From: Diorhabda sublineata
Taxonomy: Eukaryota > Arthropoda > Insecta > Coleoptera > Chrysomelidae
Length of the DNA: 64,000 bases
Assembly: GCF_026230105.1 (NCBI RefSeq)
Contig: NC_079482.1
Coordinates: 2,418,001-2,482,000 of the forward strand
Reading direction: 5' to 3'
Positions 1 through 12,310 of this stretch are shown piece by piece. A model generated the notes under the pieces. It ran no database searches. It was given only the letters and a program-made list of their open reading frames with translations, and was not told where the DNA came from. The position numbers were made by a program, and so were the translations under genes. Position 1 is the stretch's first letter; each line of letters starts with the position of its first letter.

Positions 1-410
1 AACTCTGTTATTTCAAATAGAACACCCTGTATATTAATATATTATTGAAATCTACGTAAAATTTTAATATACTTTTGTCTAAAAACTTTTTTCGAAAAAT
101 GCATACTTTTTGAGTTATTAATTTTTTTGAAAAAAATTAGACAGTTGCAGACCCTTATAAATTATTTTTTTACGTGGACACCCTTAAAAATATGAATATA
201 GTTTCTGTTCGGTTGCTTTTAGCAAGGTCACATGTATTTGAAAATATATACAGGGTGTGTATAAAAAGTCTAACACGTACCACTTTTCAATAGCCTCTAC
301 CGGAAAACGACTGTAACTTTGTTATTTCAAATAGAACTACGACATTTTTGATATCTACGTAAAATTTTAGTATACTTTTGTCCAAAAACACGTACCACTT
401 TTTAATAGCT
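1..410. repeat. Dispersed repeat, two offset copies
   Basis: The segment beginning at base 1 recurs at about 313: both contain a TTATTTCAAATAGAAC stretch followed by a TCTACGTAAAATTTTA-type stretch and ACTTTTGTC. Between them lies ACAGGGTGTGTATAAAA, the kind of 'cagggtgt' tag common at ends of insect interspersed repeats. The TCTACG(T/C)(G/A)AAATTTTAATATA portion is also part of the 350-bp units near 20.8-22.9 kb, so this is a diverged relative of that family. No coding capacity is visible. Confidence 0.5.
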
Positions 411-985
411 TAATTTACTCTGTTTGCACGTTATTTGAGGTTAACAGTCTGAACTTCTTCTTAAGGAATGGAACTTGTTAGCCAAAGAGACAAAAATCAG
501 GACCTTTAGAAAAAGAAAACGCTACAATCCTTGCAAAATCTCTAGGTAAGGCCAGATACTTGCCATATGGCATCACTTTAGACATGAAAGAGTAATACCT
601 TAACAAACTATTCTCCTATCTACCCAGCTGTTTATAATTTATGCGTTACTTCGAGAACGCACTGTATTAAGAAGTGTCATTAGAAAAGCCGAAATACAAC
701 AATGAAAATGAAAAATCTTTCCTCCGCTTCGCGTCTGAATTAGAAAGCTAATTTGAGTGGCAAACAGTCAAAATGGATTTTACTGTCTTGTATTTAGTAA
801 AAAAAAACTAATTAAATTTTTTCTTGTGTAATTTGATCCATTATTGTTCAAGGGCGCGATGGAATTTTACTCCCATTAAATAAGTGTCGAGCAACGCTCA
901 TAAGTCTAAACGAATCGTGTTCGTGCTTCAGACAGTTGCGTTTGTACGCGGTTTCAGAATCAATAAAAAAACTTTTTTTGTTCAC
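411..985. other. No gene seen; diverged fragment of the 313-bp unit
   Basis: No credible ORF or RNA gene is visible. Around 740-775 a TTAGAAAGCTAATTTGA stretch followed by CAGTCAAAA matches the tail of the 313-bp monomer that follows, so part of this flank is a diverged monomer. Confidence 0.4.
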
Positions 986-2970
986 CGTATTTCGACAACA
1001 ATTTTTTGACTCTCCGCTACCAAATCGATCAACAGTGTGAAGTACGCACCAAAAATTGTTAAAAACGGGCTCTGTTGCCGACGCGCCGCGCTCTGGATTA
1101 CCGGTATCTGCAACAATTAAGGAAAATATGGAAATAATGGAATTGACGTTATTTGAGCAGCCGAAACAATCAGAGTACGACGTGGGGCCTTCTTAAAGAC
1201 CGAGTTTTGCATCGAACTGATTTAGAAAGCTAATTTGAACGGCAAGCAGTCAAAAAACGCTGTCGAAAAATCGAAATGAGTCCGGCAACGCTCATAACGA
1301 ATTTCGACAACAATTTTTGGACTTTCCCCTACCAAATCGCTCAACAGTTTGAAGTACGCACCAAAAATTGTTAAAAACGGGCTCTGTTGCCGACGCGCCG
1401 CGCTCTGGATTACCGGTATTTGCAACAACTAAGGAAAATATGGAAATAATGGAATTGGCGTTATTTGAGCAGCCGAAACAATCAGAGTACGACTGTGGGG
1501 ACTTGTCAAAGACCGAGTTTTGCATCGAACTGATTTAGAAAGCTAATTTGAACGGCAAGCAGTCAAAACAACGCTCTCGAAAAATCGAAATGAGTCCGGC
1601 AACGCTCATAACGAATTTCGACAACAATTTTTGGACTTTCCCCTACCAAATCGCTCAACAGTTTGAAGTACGCACCAAAAATTGTTAAAAACGGGCTCTG
1701 TTGCCGACGCGCCGCGCTCTGGATTACCGGTATTTGCAACAACTAAGGAAAATATGGAAATAATGGAATTGGCGTTATTTGAGCAGCCGAAACAATCAGA
1801 GTACGACTGTGGGGACTTGTCAAAGACCGAGTTTTGCATCGAACTGATTTAGAAAGCTAATTTGAACGGCAAGCAGTCAAAAAACGCTGTCGAAAAATCG
1901 AAATGAGTCCGGCAACGCTCATAACGAATTTCGACAACAATTTTTGAACTCTCCGCTACCAAATCGATCAACAGTGTGAAGTACGCACCAAAAATTGTTA
2001 AAAACGGGCTCTGTTGCCGACGCGCCGCGCTCTGGATTACCGGTATCTGCAACAATTAAGGAAAATATGGAAATAATGGAATTGACGTTATTTGAGCAGC
2101 CGAAACAATCAGAGTACGACGTGGGGCCTTCTTAAAGACCGAGTTTTGCATCGAACTGATTTAGAAAGCTAATTTGAACGGCAAGCAGTCAAAAAACGCT
2201 GTCGAAAAATCGAAATGAGTCCGGCAACGCTCATAACGAATTTCGACAACAATTTTTGGACTTTCCCCTACCAAATCGCTCAACAGTTTGAAGTACGCAC
2301 CAAAAATTGTTAAAAACGGGCTCTGTTGCCGACGCGCCGCGCTCTGGATTACCGGTATTTGCAACAACTAAGGAAAATATGGAAATAATGGAATTGGCGT
2401 TATTTGAGCAGCCGAAACAATCAGAGTACGACTGTGGGGACTTGTCAAAGACCGAGTTTTGCATCGAACTGATTTAGAAAGCTAATTTGAACGGCAAGCA
2501 GTCAAAACAACGCTCTCGAAAAATCGAAATGAGTCCGGCAACGCTCATAACGAATTTCGACAACAATTTTTGGACTTTCCCCTACCAAATCGCTCAACAG
2601 TTTGAAGTACGCACCAAAAATTGTTAAAAACGGGCTCTGTTGCCGACGCGCCGCGCTCTGGATTACCGGTATTTGCAACAACTAAGGAAAATATGGAAAT
2701 AATGGAATTGGCGTTATTTGAGCAGCCGAAACAATCAGAGTACGACTGTGGGGACTTGTCAAAGACCGAGTTTTGCATCGAACTGATTTAGAAAGCTAAT
2801 TTGAACGGCAAGCAGTCAAAAACAACGCTCTCGAAAAATCGAAATGAGTCCGGCAACGCTCATAACGAATTTCGACAACAATTTTTGGACTTTCCCCTAC
2901 CAAATCGCTCAACAGTTTGAAGTACGCACCAAAAATTGTTAAAAACGGGCTCTGTTGCCGACGCGCCGCG
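986..2970 (+). repeat. 313-bp tandem array with trimeric higher-order structure
   Basis: About 6.3 units of about 313 bp start near 990, 1302, 1615, 1927, 2241, 2554 and 2867. Units at 990 and 1927 share variants (CTCTCCGCTACC, GATCAACAGTGTG, ACGTGGGGCC). The units between share others (CTTTCCCCTACC, CTCAACAGTTTG, GACTGTGGGGAC). The real period is therefore a 939-bp trimer, repeated about twice. On the + strand each unit reads GSVADAPRSGLPVFATTKEN, which resembles the linker/helix-turn-helix region of Tc1/mariner transposases, so the monomer probably derives from a transposon fragment. The 68- and 77-codon minus-strand ORFs are shadows of this repeat. Confidence 0.85.
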
Positions 2971-3240
2971 GACAACTTGACGACATGCTCCATCAGACCT
3001 GCCTCTCTGTTAACAAAAGTTAACAAAATAGTTTGTTTGATATTGCGATAATATTACGCATTATTTTAAATTTTTGTATTGAATTACGTCAAATAACTAT
3101 TATAAATATGAAAACTAATATTTTCGTTAGGGTTCATTAAAGAATACGCCTCAAGGGAAAAGAGTAAATTTCAAAGACAATATGTAATCGATATCTATTC
3201 CTCCTGAAAACAAACAATGCATTTTCCACGTATGTGTATA
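2971..3240. other. AT-rich spacer, nothing recognised
   Basis: The 313-bp array stops abruptly inside a unit at about 2970. The following 270 bases are AT-rich with no coding or RNA signal that I can support. Confidence 0.4.
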
Positions 3241-3246
3241 TATATA

Positions 3247-4000
3247 GGGTGATTCATAAGTTAAAGGATAAATTGTAAATTATATTAATCGTGTATTATT
3301 CAAAAAACTGTTTTAAAGAATGAATTTGTTTAATTCGTCCGCGCCTTTTCACATAAATTACCAAACGTAACAAAAAAACGTATTTAACGAAATGGTCATT
3401 AACTTTTGGAGATACTAGACGCAATATTGCATTTCTGAGTATCACGATCCTCGACTAGAAAGCTCTGATTTTTGAAAATAGAATCAAATCGCGAACATTT
3501 TGGATTAAACCGACAGCAGCGTGTCCATGCTTCGACTCTCGAGATTTGCCGGTTTTCCTAATTCAATCGGGTTCGCATTAATTCCGAATGAATTCTGATT
3601 TGTTTGCCAGGAGAACCAATCGCAGAAGACGAATCAATCCCCACCCCGACAATTCGAGCTCAAAGTTCGAACAAAAACGTTTTTGAACAGTCCAAACATC
3701 GAATCGATGGATCATCCACCGTACAGTCCTTATTTGACACCCAATGATTTCTTTTTATTCCCGAAGATAAAAAATAAGATGCGATATCAACGTTTTGGAA
3801 TCGGAATGGAAAAACTGCTTCGAGAATTGGTTCGAGAGTTAATATTTTGAAAAATGATATTCTGAAAAAGATTTAAATGCAGCGATCACTTCAAATTTCA
3901 AAACAATTTTCTTGTAAAGACCGATTTTATTGTACATGATCTAAGTCGCGTTTTTTTTTCTCGTCGCAGATTTGTATATCCTAAGATTCACCCTCTTTGT
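3247..4000 (+). mobile_element. Decayed mariner-type element
   Basis: At 3708-3790 the + strand reads MDHPPYSPYLTPNDFFLFP followed by KIKNKMRYQRF. This is the C-terminal catalytic region of mariner transposases (family pattern HPPYSPDLAP.DFFLFP), retaining the last aspartate of the DDD triad but with SPD changed to SPY. Upstream at 3610-3640 is a match to the QKTNQSPP stretch that also occurs in the element at 23.76-24.24 kb. Possible terminal repeats are AGGGTGATTCATAAG near 3247 and its rough inverse ending near 3998. Frameshifts and stops make it a fossil. The ends are less certain than the transposase match. Confidence 0.6.
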
Positions 4001-4263
4001 ATCATCTCTTGAATCTGCGGATTTTTTTAGTATTCGATTCATACGGCGAATTTCGAATATAAAGAGATTTCAGGCAGTGATTGTGTTTGCTCTTGAAAGA
4101 TATCTGCCAATCTTTTCATGTAGATTACATCCCCAGGGGGTACGCCGAGTTTCCCCCTTTGCTCTTCATCGAAACATGACGCCGAGTGGCGTGACGCGGC
4201 ATCAGTGTCAATTTTTCCGATGACGAACATGTTTGGCAATCGCGAATATTCTTTTCTCGATAA

Positions 4264-4666
4264 ATTATATACGAGGTCCGGCTATTAAATAACCAGACTG
4301 TCGAAAAACTCGTTAAATTGGAAAAAAGAGGTCTATAGGGACAATTCTCTATCTCGTGCGCGTGTTTTTGAGTGGTGTAAGCGTCCAGGTCGCCCTGTGA
4401 CTGTTGCAACTCCGGAAACAGTGACCAAAATCAATCTAATTGTGCGTGCAGATCGTCGAATTTTGCACGTGGTATTACACATGACAAAAGTGCCCAAAAG
4501 CCTGACTCCTGACCAAAAACTCTCGCGTCAACGGGTCTGCTCAGATTTCCTTGGAAGATTAGAAAAAGATTTTCTTTGAAAGGGACCCGATTAGAGTCGA
4601 TGGAAGCGGTAAAACGGAGCTCCTGAAGACCCTCGCCAAAGACGACTTCCAGCACTGCTTCGATCA
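4264..4666 (+). mobile_element. 5' end of an internally deleted mariner element (founder unit of the satellite)
   Basis: A mariner-like terminal sequence, TA followed by CGAGGTCCGGCTATTAAATA, begins near 4268. It is followed by transposase N-terminal residues VYRDNSLSRARVFEWCKR (about 4330-4384), then a jump to GRPVTVATPETVTKINLIV and ADRR. It continues ILHVVLHMTKVPKSLTPDQK and LSRQRVCSDFLGRLEKDFL, and then jumps to the transposase C-terminus KTELLKTLAKDDFQHCFDQW in the next frame set. Family knowledge: intact mariners have about 340-350 residues with the catalytic core between these blocks. Here the core is missing, so the element cannot encode a transposase. It abuts the tandem array with no gap. 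Confidence 0.75.
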
Positions 4667-7600
4667 ATGGAAAACACCTCCATAGACCTCAGATCGTCCT
4701 CTAACTGTTTCAACACCGGAAACGGTGACCAAAATCAACCAAATTGTGCGTTCAGATCGTCGAATGATTGGATGATTGCCGAGGCTGTAATCACCGATAA
4801 AGAAACGATTAGAAAAATTTTGCACGTGGAATTACACATGACAAAAGTGCCCAAAAGCCTGACTCCTGACCAAAAACTCTCGCGTCAACGGGTCTGCTCA
4901 GATTTCCTTGGAAGATTAGAAAAAGATTTTCTTTGAAAGGGACCCGATTAGAGTCGATGGAAGCGGTAAAACGGAGCTGCTGAAGACCCTCACCAAAGAC
5001 GACTTCCAGCACTGCTTCGATCAATGGAAAACACCTCCATAGACCTCAGATCGCCCTCTAACTGTTTCAACACCGGAAACGGTGACCAAAATCAACCAAA
5101 TTGTGCGTTCAGATCGTCGAATGATTGGATGATTGCCGAGGCTGTAATCACCGATAAAGAAACGATTAGAAAAATTTTGCAAGTGGAATTACACATGACA
5201 AAAGTGCCCAAAAGCCTGACTCCTGACCAAAAACTCTCGCGTCAACGGGTCTGCTCAGATTTCCTTGGAAGATTAGAAAAAGATTTTCTTTGAAAGGGAC
5301 CCGATTAGAGTCGATGGAAGCGGTAAAACGGAGCTGCTGAAGACCCTCACCAAAGACGACTTCCAGCACTGCTTCGATCAATGGAAAACACCTCCATAGA
5401 CCTCAGATCGCCCTCTAACTGTTTCAACACCGGAAACGGTGACCAAAATCAACCAAATTGTGCGTTCAGATCGTCGAATGATTGGATGATTGCCGAGGCT
5501 GTAATCACCGATAAAGAAACGATTAGAAAAATTTTGCAAGTGGAATTACACATGACAAAAGTGCCCAAAAGCCTGACTCCTGACCAAAAACTCTCGCGTC
5601 AACGGGTCTGCTCAGATTTCCTTGGAAGATTAGGAAGATTAGAAAAAGATTTTCTTCGAAAGGGACCCGATTAGAGTCGATGGAAGCGGTAAAACGGAGC
5701 TCCTGAAGACCCTCGCCAAAGACGACTTCCAGCACTGCTTCTATCAATGGAAAACACCTCCATAGACCTCAGATCGCCCTCTAACTGTTTCAACACCGGA
5801 AACGGTGACCAAAATCAACCAAATTGTGCGTTCAGATCGTCGAATGATTGGATGATTGCCGAGGCTGTAATCACCGATAAAGAAACGATTAGAAAAATTT
5901 TGCACGTGGAATTACACATGACAAAAGTGCCCAAAAGCCTAACTCCTGACCAAAAACTCTCGCGTCAACGGGTCTGCTCAGATTTCCTTGGAAGATTAGG
6001 AAGATTAGAAAAAGATTTTCTTCGAAAGGGACCCGATTAGAGTCGATGGAAGCGGTAAAACGGAGCTGCTGAAGACCCTCGCCAAAGACGACTTCCAGCA
6101 CTGCTTCGATCAATGGAAAACACCTCCATAGACCTCAGATCGCCCTCTAACTGTTTCAACACCGGAAACGGTGACCAAAATCAACCAAATTGTGCGTTCA
6201 GATCGTCGAATGATTGGATGATTGCCGAGGCTGTAATCACCGATAAAGAAACGATTAGAAAAATTTTGCACGTGGAATTACACATGACAAAAGTGCCCAA
6301 AAGCCTAACTCCTGACCAAAAACTCTCGCGTCAACGGGTCTGCTCAGATTTCCTTGGAAGATTAGGAAGATTAGAAAAAGATTTTCTTCGAAAGGGACCC
6401 GATTAGAGTCGATGGAAGCGGTAAAACGGAGCTGCTGAAGACCCTCACCAAAGACGACTTCCAGCACTGCTTCGATCAATGGAAAACACCTCCATAGACC
6501 TCAGATCGCCCTCTAACTGTTTCAACACCGGAAACGGTGACCAAAATCAACCAAATTGTGCGTCCAGATCGTCGAATGATTGGATGGTTGCCGAGGCTGT
6601 AATCACCGATAAAGAAACGATTAGAAAAATTTTGCAAGTGGAATTACACATGACAAAAGTGCCAAAAAGCCTGACTCCTGACCAAAAACTCTCGCGTCAA
6701 CGGGTCTGCTCAGATTTCCTTGGAAGATTAGGAAGATTAGAAAAAGATTTTCTTCGAAAGGGACCCGATTAGAGTCGATGGAAGCGGTAAAACGGAGCTC
6801 CTGAAGACCCTCGCCAAAGACGACTTCCAGCACTGCTTCGATCAATGGAAAACAACTCCATAGACCTCAGATCGTCCTCTAACTGTTTCAACACCGGAAA
6901 CGGTGACCAAAATCAACCAAATTGTGCGTTCAGATCGTCGAATGATTGGATGATTGCCGAGGCTGTAATCACCGATAAAGAAACGATTAGAAAAATTTTG
7001 CACGTGGAATTACACATGACAAAAGTGCCCAAAAGCCTGACTCCTGACCAAAAACTCTCGCGTCAACGGGTCTGCTCAGATTTCCTTGGAAGATTAGAAA
7101 AAGATTTTCTTTGAAAGGGACCCGATTAGAGTCGATGGAAGCGGTAAAACGGAGCTGCTGAAGACCCTCACCAAAGACGACTTCCAGCACTGCTTCGATC
7201 AATGGAAAACACCTCCATAGACCTCAGATCGCCCTCTAACTGTTTCAACACCGGAAACGGTGACCAAAATCAACCAAATTGTGCGTTCAGATCGTCGAAT
7301 GATTGGATGATTGCCGAGGCTGTAATCACCGATAAAGAAACGATTAGAAAAATTTTGCACGTGGAATTACACATGACAAAAGTGCCCAAAAGCCTGACTC
7401 CTGACCAAAAACTCTCGCGTCAACGGGTCTGCTCAGATTTCCTTGGAAGATTAGGAAGATTAGAAAAAGATTTTCTTCGAAAGGGACCCGATTAGAGTCG
7501 ATGGAAGCGGTAAAACGGAGCTGCTGAAGACCCTCGCCAAAGACGACTTCCAGCACTGCTTCGATCAATGGAAAACACCTCCATAGACCTCAGATCGCCC

Positions 7601-10600
7601 TCTAACTGTTTCAACACCGGAAACGGTGACCAAAATCAACCAAATTGTGCGTTCAGATCGTCGAATGATTGGATGATTGCCGAGGCTGTAATCACCGATA
7701 AAGAAACGATTAGAAAAATTTTGCACGTGGAATTACACATGACAAAAGTGCCCAAAAGCCTAACTCCTGACCAAAAACTCTCGCGTCAACGGGTCTGCTC
7801 AGATTTCCTTGGAAGATTAGGAAGATTAGAAAAAGATTTTCTTCGAAAGGGACCCGATTAGAGTCGATGGAAGCGGTAAAACGGAGCTGCTGAAGACCCT
7901 CGCCAAAGACGACTTCCAGCACTGCTTCGATCAATGGAAAACAACTCCATAGACCTCAGATCGCCCTCTAACTGTTTCAACACCGGAAACGGTGACCAAA
8001 ATCAACCAAATTGTGCGTTCAGATCGTCGAATGATTGGATGATTGCCGAGGCTGTAATCACCGATAAAGAAACGATTAGAAAAATTTTGCACGTGGAATT
8101 ACACATGACAAAAGTGCCAAAAAGCCTGACTCCTGACCAAAAACTCTCGCGTCAACGGGTCTGCTCAGATTTCCTTGGAAGATTAGGAAGATTAGAAAAA
8201 GATTTTCTTCGAAAGGGACCCGATTAGAGTCGATGGAAGCGGTAAAACGGAGCTCCTGAAGACCCTCGCCAAAGACGACTTCCAGCACTGCTTCGATCAA
8301 TGGAAAACAACTCCATAGACCTCAGATCGTCCTCTAACTGTTTCAACACCGGAAACGGTGACCAAAATCAACCAAATTGTGCGTTCAGATCGTCGAATGA
8401 TTGGATGATTGCCGAGGCTGTAATCACCGATAAAGAAACGATTAGAAAAATTTTGCACGTGGAATTACACATGACAAAAGTGCCCAAAAGCCTGACTCCT
8501 GACCAAAAACTCTCGCGTCAACGGGTCTGCTCAGATTTCCTTGGAAGATTAGAAAGATTAGAAAAAGATTTTCTTCGAAAGGGACCCGATTAGAGTCGAT
8601 GGAAGCGGTAAAACGGAGCTGCTGAAGACCCTCGCCAAAGACGACTTCCAGCACTGCTTCGATCAATGGAAAACACCTCCATAGACCTCAGATCGCCCTC
8701 TAACTGTTTCAACACCGGAAACGGTGACCAAAATCAACCAAATTGTGCGTTCAGATCGTCGAATGATTGGATGATTGCCGAGGCTGTAATCACCGATAAA
8801 GAAACGATTAGAAAAATTTTGCACGTGGAATTACACATGACAAAAGTGCCCAAAAGCCTAACTCCTGACCAAAAACTCTCGCGTCAACGGGTCTGCTCAG
8901 ATTTCCTTGGAAGATTAGGAAGATTAGAAAAAGATTTTCTTCGAAAGGGACCCGATTAGAGTCGATGGAAGCGGTAAAACGGAGCTGCTGAAGACCCTCG
9001 CCAAAGACGACTTCCAGCACTGCTTCGATCAATGGAAAACACCTCCATAGACCTCAGATCGCCCTCTAACTGTTTCAACACCGGAAACGGTGACCAAAAT
9101 CAACCAAATTGTGCGTTCAGATCGTCGAATGATTGGATGATTGCCGAGGCTGTAATCACCGATAAAGAAACGATTAGAAAAATTTTGCACGTGGAATTAC
9201 ACATGACAAAAGTGCCAAAAAGCCTGACTCCTGACCAAAAACTCTCGCGTCAACGGGTCTGCTCAGATTTCCTTGGAAGATTAGGAAGATTAGAAAAAGA
9301 TTTTCTTCGAAAGGGACCCGATTAGAGTCGATGGAAGCGGTAAAACGGAGCTGCTGAAGACCCTCGCCAAAGACGACTTCCAGCACTGCTTCGATCAATG
9401 GAAAACACCTCCATAGACCTCAGATCGCCCTCTAACTGTTTCAACACCGGAAACGGTGACCAAAATCAACCAAATTGTGCGTTCAGATCGTCGAATGATT
9501 GGATGATTGCCGAGGCTGTAATCACCGATAAAGAAACGATTAGAAAAATTTTGCACGTGGAATTACACATGACAAAAGTGCCAAAAAGCCTGACTCCTGA
9601 CCAAAAACTCTCGCGTCAACGGGTCTGCTCAGATTTCCTTGGAAGATTAGGAAGATTAGAAAAAGATTTTCTTCGAAAGGGACCCGATTAGAGTCGATGG
9701 AAGCGGTAAAACGGAGCTGCTGAAGACCCTCGCCAAAGACGACTTCCAGCACTGCTTCGATCAATGGAAAACACCTCCATAGACCTCAGATCGCCCTCTA
9801 ACTGTTTCAACACCGGAAACGGTGACCAAAATCAACCAAATTGTGCGTTCAGATCGTCGAATGATTGGATGATTGCCGAGGCTGTAATCACCGATAAAGA
9901 AACGATTAGAAAAATTTTGCACGTGGAATTACACATGACAAAAGTGCCCAAAAGCCTAACTCCTGACCAAAAACTCTCGCGTCAACGGGTCTGCTCAGAT
10001 TTCCTTGGAAGATTAGGAAGATTAGAAAAAGATTTTCTTCGAAAGGGACCCGATTAGAGTCGATGGAAGCGGTAAAACGGAGCTGCTGAAGACCCTCACC
10101 AAAGACGACTTCCAGCACTGCTTCGATCAATGGAAAACACCTCCATAGACCTCAGATCGCCCTCTAACTGTTTCAACACCGGAAACGGTGACCAAAATCA
10201 ACCAAATTGTGCGTCCAGATCGTCGAATGATTGGATGGTTGCCGAGGCTGTAATCACCGATAAAGAAACGATTAGAAAAATTTTGCACGTGGAATTACAC
10301 ATGACAAAAGTGCCAAAAAGCCTGACTCCTGACCAAAAACTCTCGCGTCAACGGGTCTGCTCAGATTTCCTTGGAAGATTAGGAAGATTAGAAAAAGATT
10401 TTCTTCGAAAGGGACCCGATTAGAGTCGATGGAAGCGGTAAAACGGAGCTGCTGAAGACCCTCGCCAAAGACGACTTCCAGCACTGCTTCGATCAATGGA
10501 AAACACCTCCATAGACCTCAGATCGCCCTCTAACTGTTTCAACACCGGAAACGGTGACCAAAATCAACCAAATTGTGCGTTCAGATCGTCGAATGATTGG

Positions 10601-11150
10601 ATGATTGCCGAGGCTGTAATCACCGATAAAGAAACGATTAGAAAAATTTTGCACGTGGAATTACACATGACAAAAGTGCCCAAAAGCCTAACTCCTGACC
10701 AAAAACTCTCGCGTCAACGGGTCTGCTCAGATTTCCTTGGAAGATTAGGAAGATTAGAAAAAGATTTTCTTCGAAAGGGACCCGATTAGAGTCGATGGAA
10801 GCGGTAAAACGGAGCTGCTGAAGACCCTCACCAAAGACGACTTCCAGCACTGCTTCGATCAATGGAAAACACCTCCATAGACCTCAGATCGCCCTCTAAC
10901 TGTTTCAACACCGGAAACGGTGACCAAAATCAACCAAATTGTGCGTCCAGATCGTCGAATGATTGGATGGTTGCCGAGGCTGTAATCACCGATAAAGAAA
11001 CGATTAGAAAAATTTTGCAAGTGGAATTACACATGACAAAAGTGCCCAAAAGCCTGACTCCTGACCAAAAACTCTCGCGTCAACGGGTCTGCTCAGATTT
11101 CCTTGGAAGATTAGGTTAGGTTAGAAAAAGATTTTCTTTGAAAGGGGCTC
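4388..11150 (+). repeat. 357/366-bp satellite derived from a mariner transposase gene
   Basis: About 19 head-to-tail units are visible. The fixed ATGGAAAACA(C/A) point recurs at 4667, 5024, 5381, 5747, 6113, 6479, 6845, 7202 and then every 366 bp to 10862. The 9-bp size difference is one extra GGAAGATTA. Each unit carries transposase N-terminal motifs (MIAEAVITDKETIRKIL, LTPDQKLSRQRVCSDFL) joined to the extreme C-terminal block (LLKTLAKDDFQHCFDQW). The catalytic middle is absent, and the N-terminal block is split by a frameshift at the duplicated ATGATTGGATGATTGCC. Shared variants (GATGGTTGCC in units at 6479, 10130 and 10862; TTGCAAGTGG versus TTGCACGTGG) show segmental homogenisation. The 89-97-codon + ORFs and 71-74-codon minus ORFs are products of the repeat, not independent genes. 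Confidence 0.9.
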
Positions 11151-12310
11151 CTGAAGACCCTCACCAATTCTGTAACTGCAAAAGTAGATGTGCCTCAAGT
11201 TGGGAATGCAAGGAGCGGGGCTCCAGTGCTCTTTAGCTCGCAACCAGTGTAATGGACAAGCTTGTCTCAATGCTGTACCCTATCATAGAACCTTTGAACC
11301 AGAAATATCATAAATAACTTGGAGACAAACGTCGTTGAAGACGGTAATAAAGAGGAATTTGAAATTTGGCAGCTAACAGACGATGACGACGATGATAAAG
11401 AAGAAAAAGAAGAAGAAGAGGAATTGAAATTTGAACTAGTTCTCGAAATTTTTTATTAATTTTGACAATAAAAAATGTACAAAATGTAGAAAGTCATTAA
11501 TATAAATTAGATTAGACTTAAACTAAAATTTATCAAATAAATTGACACTTGATTAAAAATAGATAAGTAACCAAGTAATGTCGATGAAAAATGATAATTA
11601 CACATCGAACAATAAATTCTAACCTCAATATTACGAGTTTTTCACCAAGACCTCAGAAAATTGTCTGACCGCGCGCTTTACGCCCCCTATCTCGAAAACA
11701 GTTCAAGGTATACAAAAATGTTGTATAGAAAAACTGTAGAGAATCAAATTCTCTACAATATTGACGGAGAGCACCATTAGCGTAAAACCCATAGATAACG
11801 AGATATTTGCAAAAAATCTAAGAAAAAAATCGATTTTTGTAACTTTCGATCTCTCACTTTTAAAACTTTCAAGAATAGTTTTAGGATTCTAAGATACAAG
11901 TTTCCACGTGGTAATATACTGGGTGTGTCGATTTTCCGAGATATCCACCTAATTTTGTCCAAGATGACTGGACTAATTCCCCAATTACAGTTTCCTACAC
12001 GTAAAAAATTGTCTATTAGACAGTCAGCTGATTTTGACATTAATTTGACACGGTGTTCGAATCGCGTATGTAGATCAGTTATGCAACGTTGCCATCTTTA
12101 TTTATTACGGGATATAACGGTATATCTCTCTCGCGCATTAACCAGTGGCGTAGTACACTTATTTTTATTTTCGTTCGATCAAGTCGGCTATATCAACGTC
12201 ATAATTTCTGGCTCACAAATGAAAATTTTCAGTCATGCATACAACCAAAAACCTACATTAAATATTTAATTTCGAAAATATCTTCAAAATTTCAAGTGAA
12301 ACCAAAGGAA
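11151..12310. other. Flank of the mariner satellite; acidic ORF fragment and dispersed repeat
   Basis: An open frame from 11298 to a TAA at 11457-11459 reads ...NLETNVVEDGNKEEFEIWQL then a DDDDDDKEEKEEEEE run and ends ELVLEIFY. AATAAA follows at about 11468. It has no in-frame methionine, so it could at best be a terminal exon, and low-complexity GAAGAAGA sequence produces such frames by chance. From 11640 to 12300 there is interspersed-repeat-like sequence (for example CTGGGTGTGTCGATTTTCCGAGATATCC near 11918) and no convincing gene. Confidence 0.3.

Noticed and set aside
4667..11119. Eighteen similar 89-97-codon + ORFs that look like a multigene family
   Set aside because: They are the same fragment of a mariner transposase in a tandem satellite, lacking the catalytic core and independent start or regulatory context.
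12050..12075. tRNA B-box-like GTTCGAATC
   Set aside because: No A box at the right distance and no cloverleaf can be drawn from the surrounding bases.
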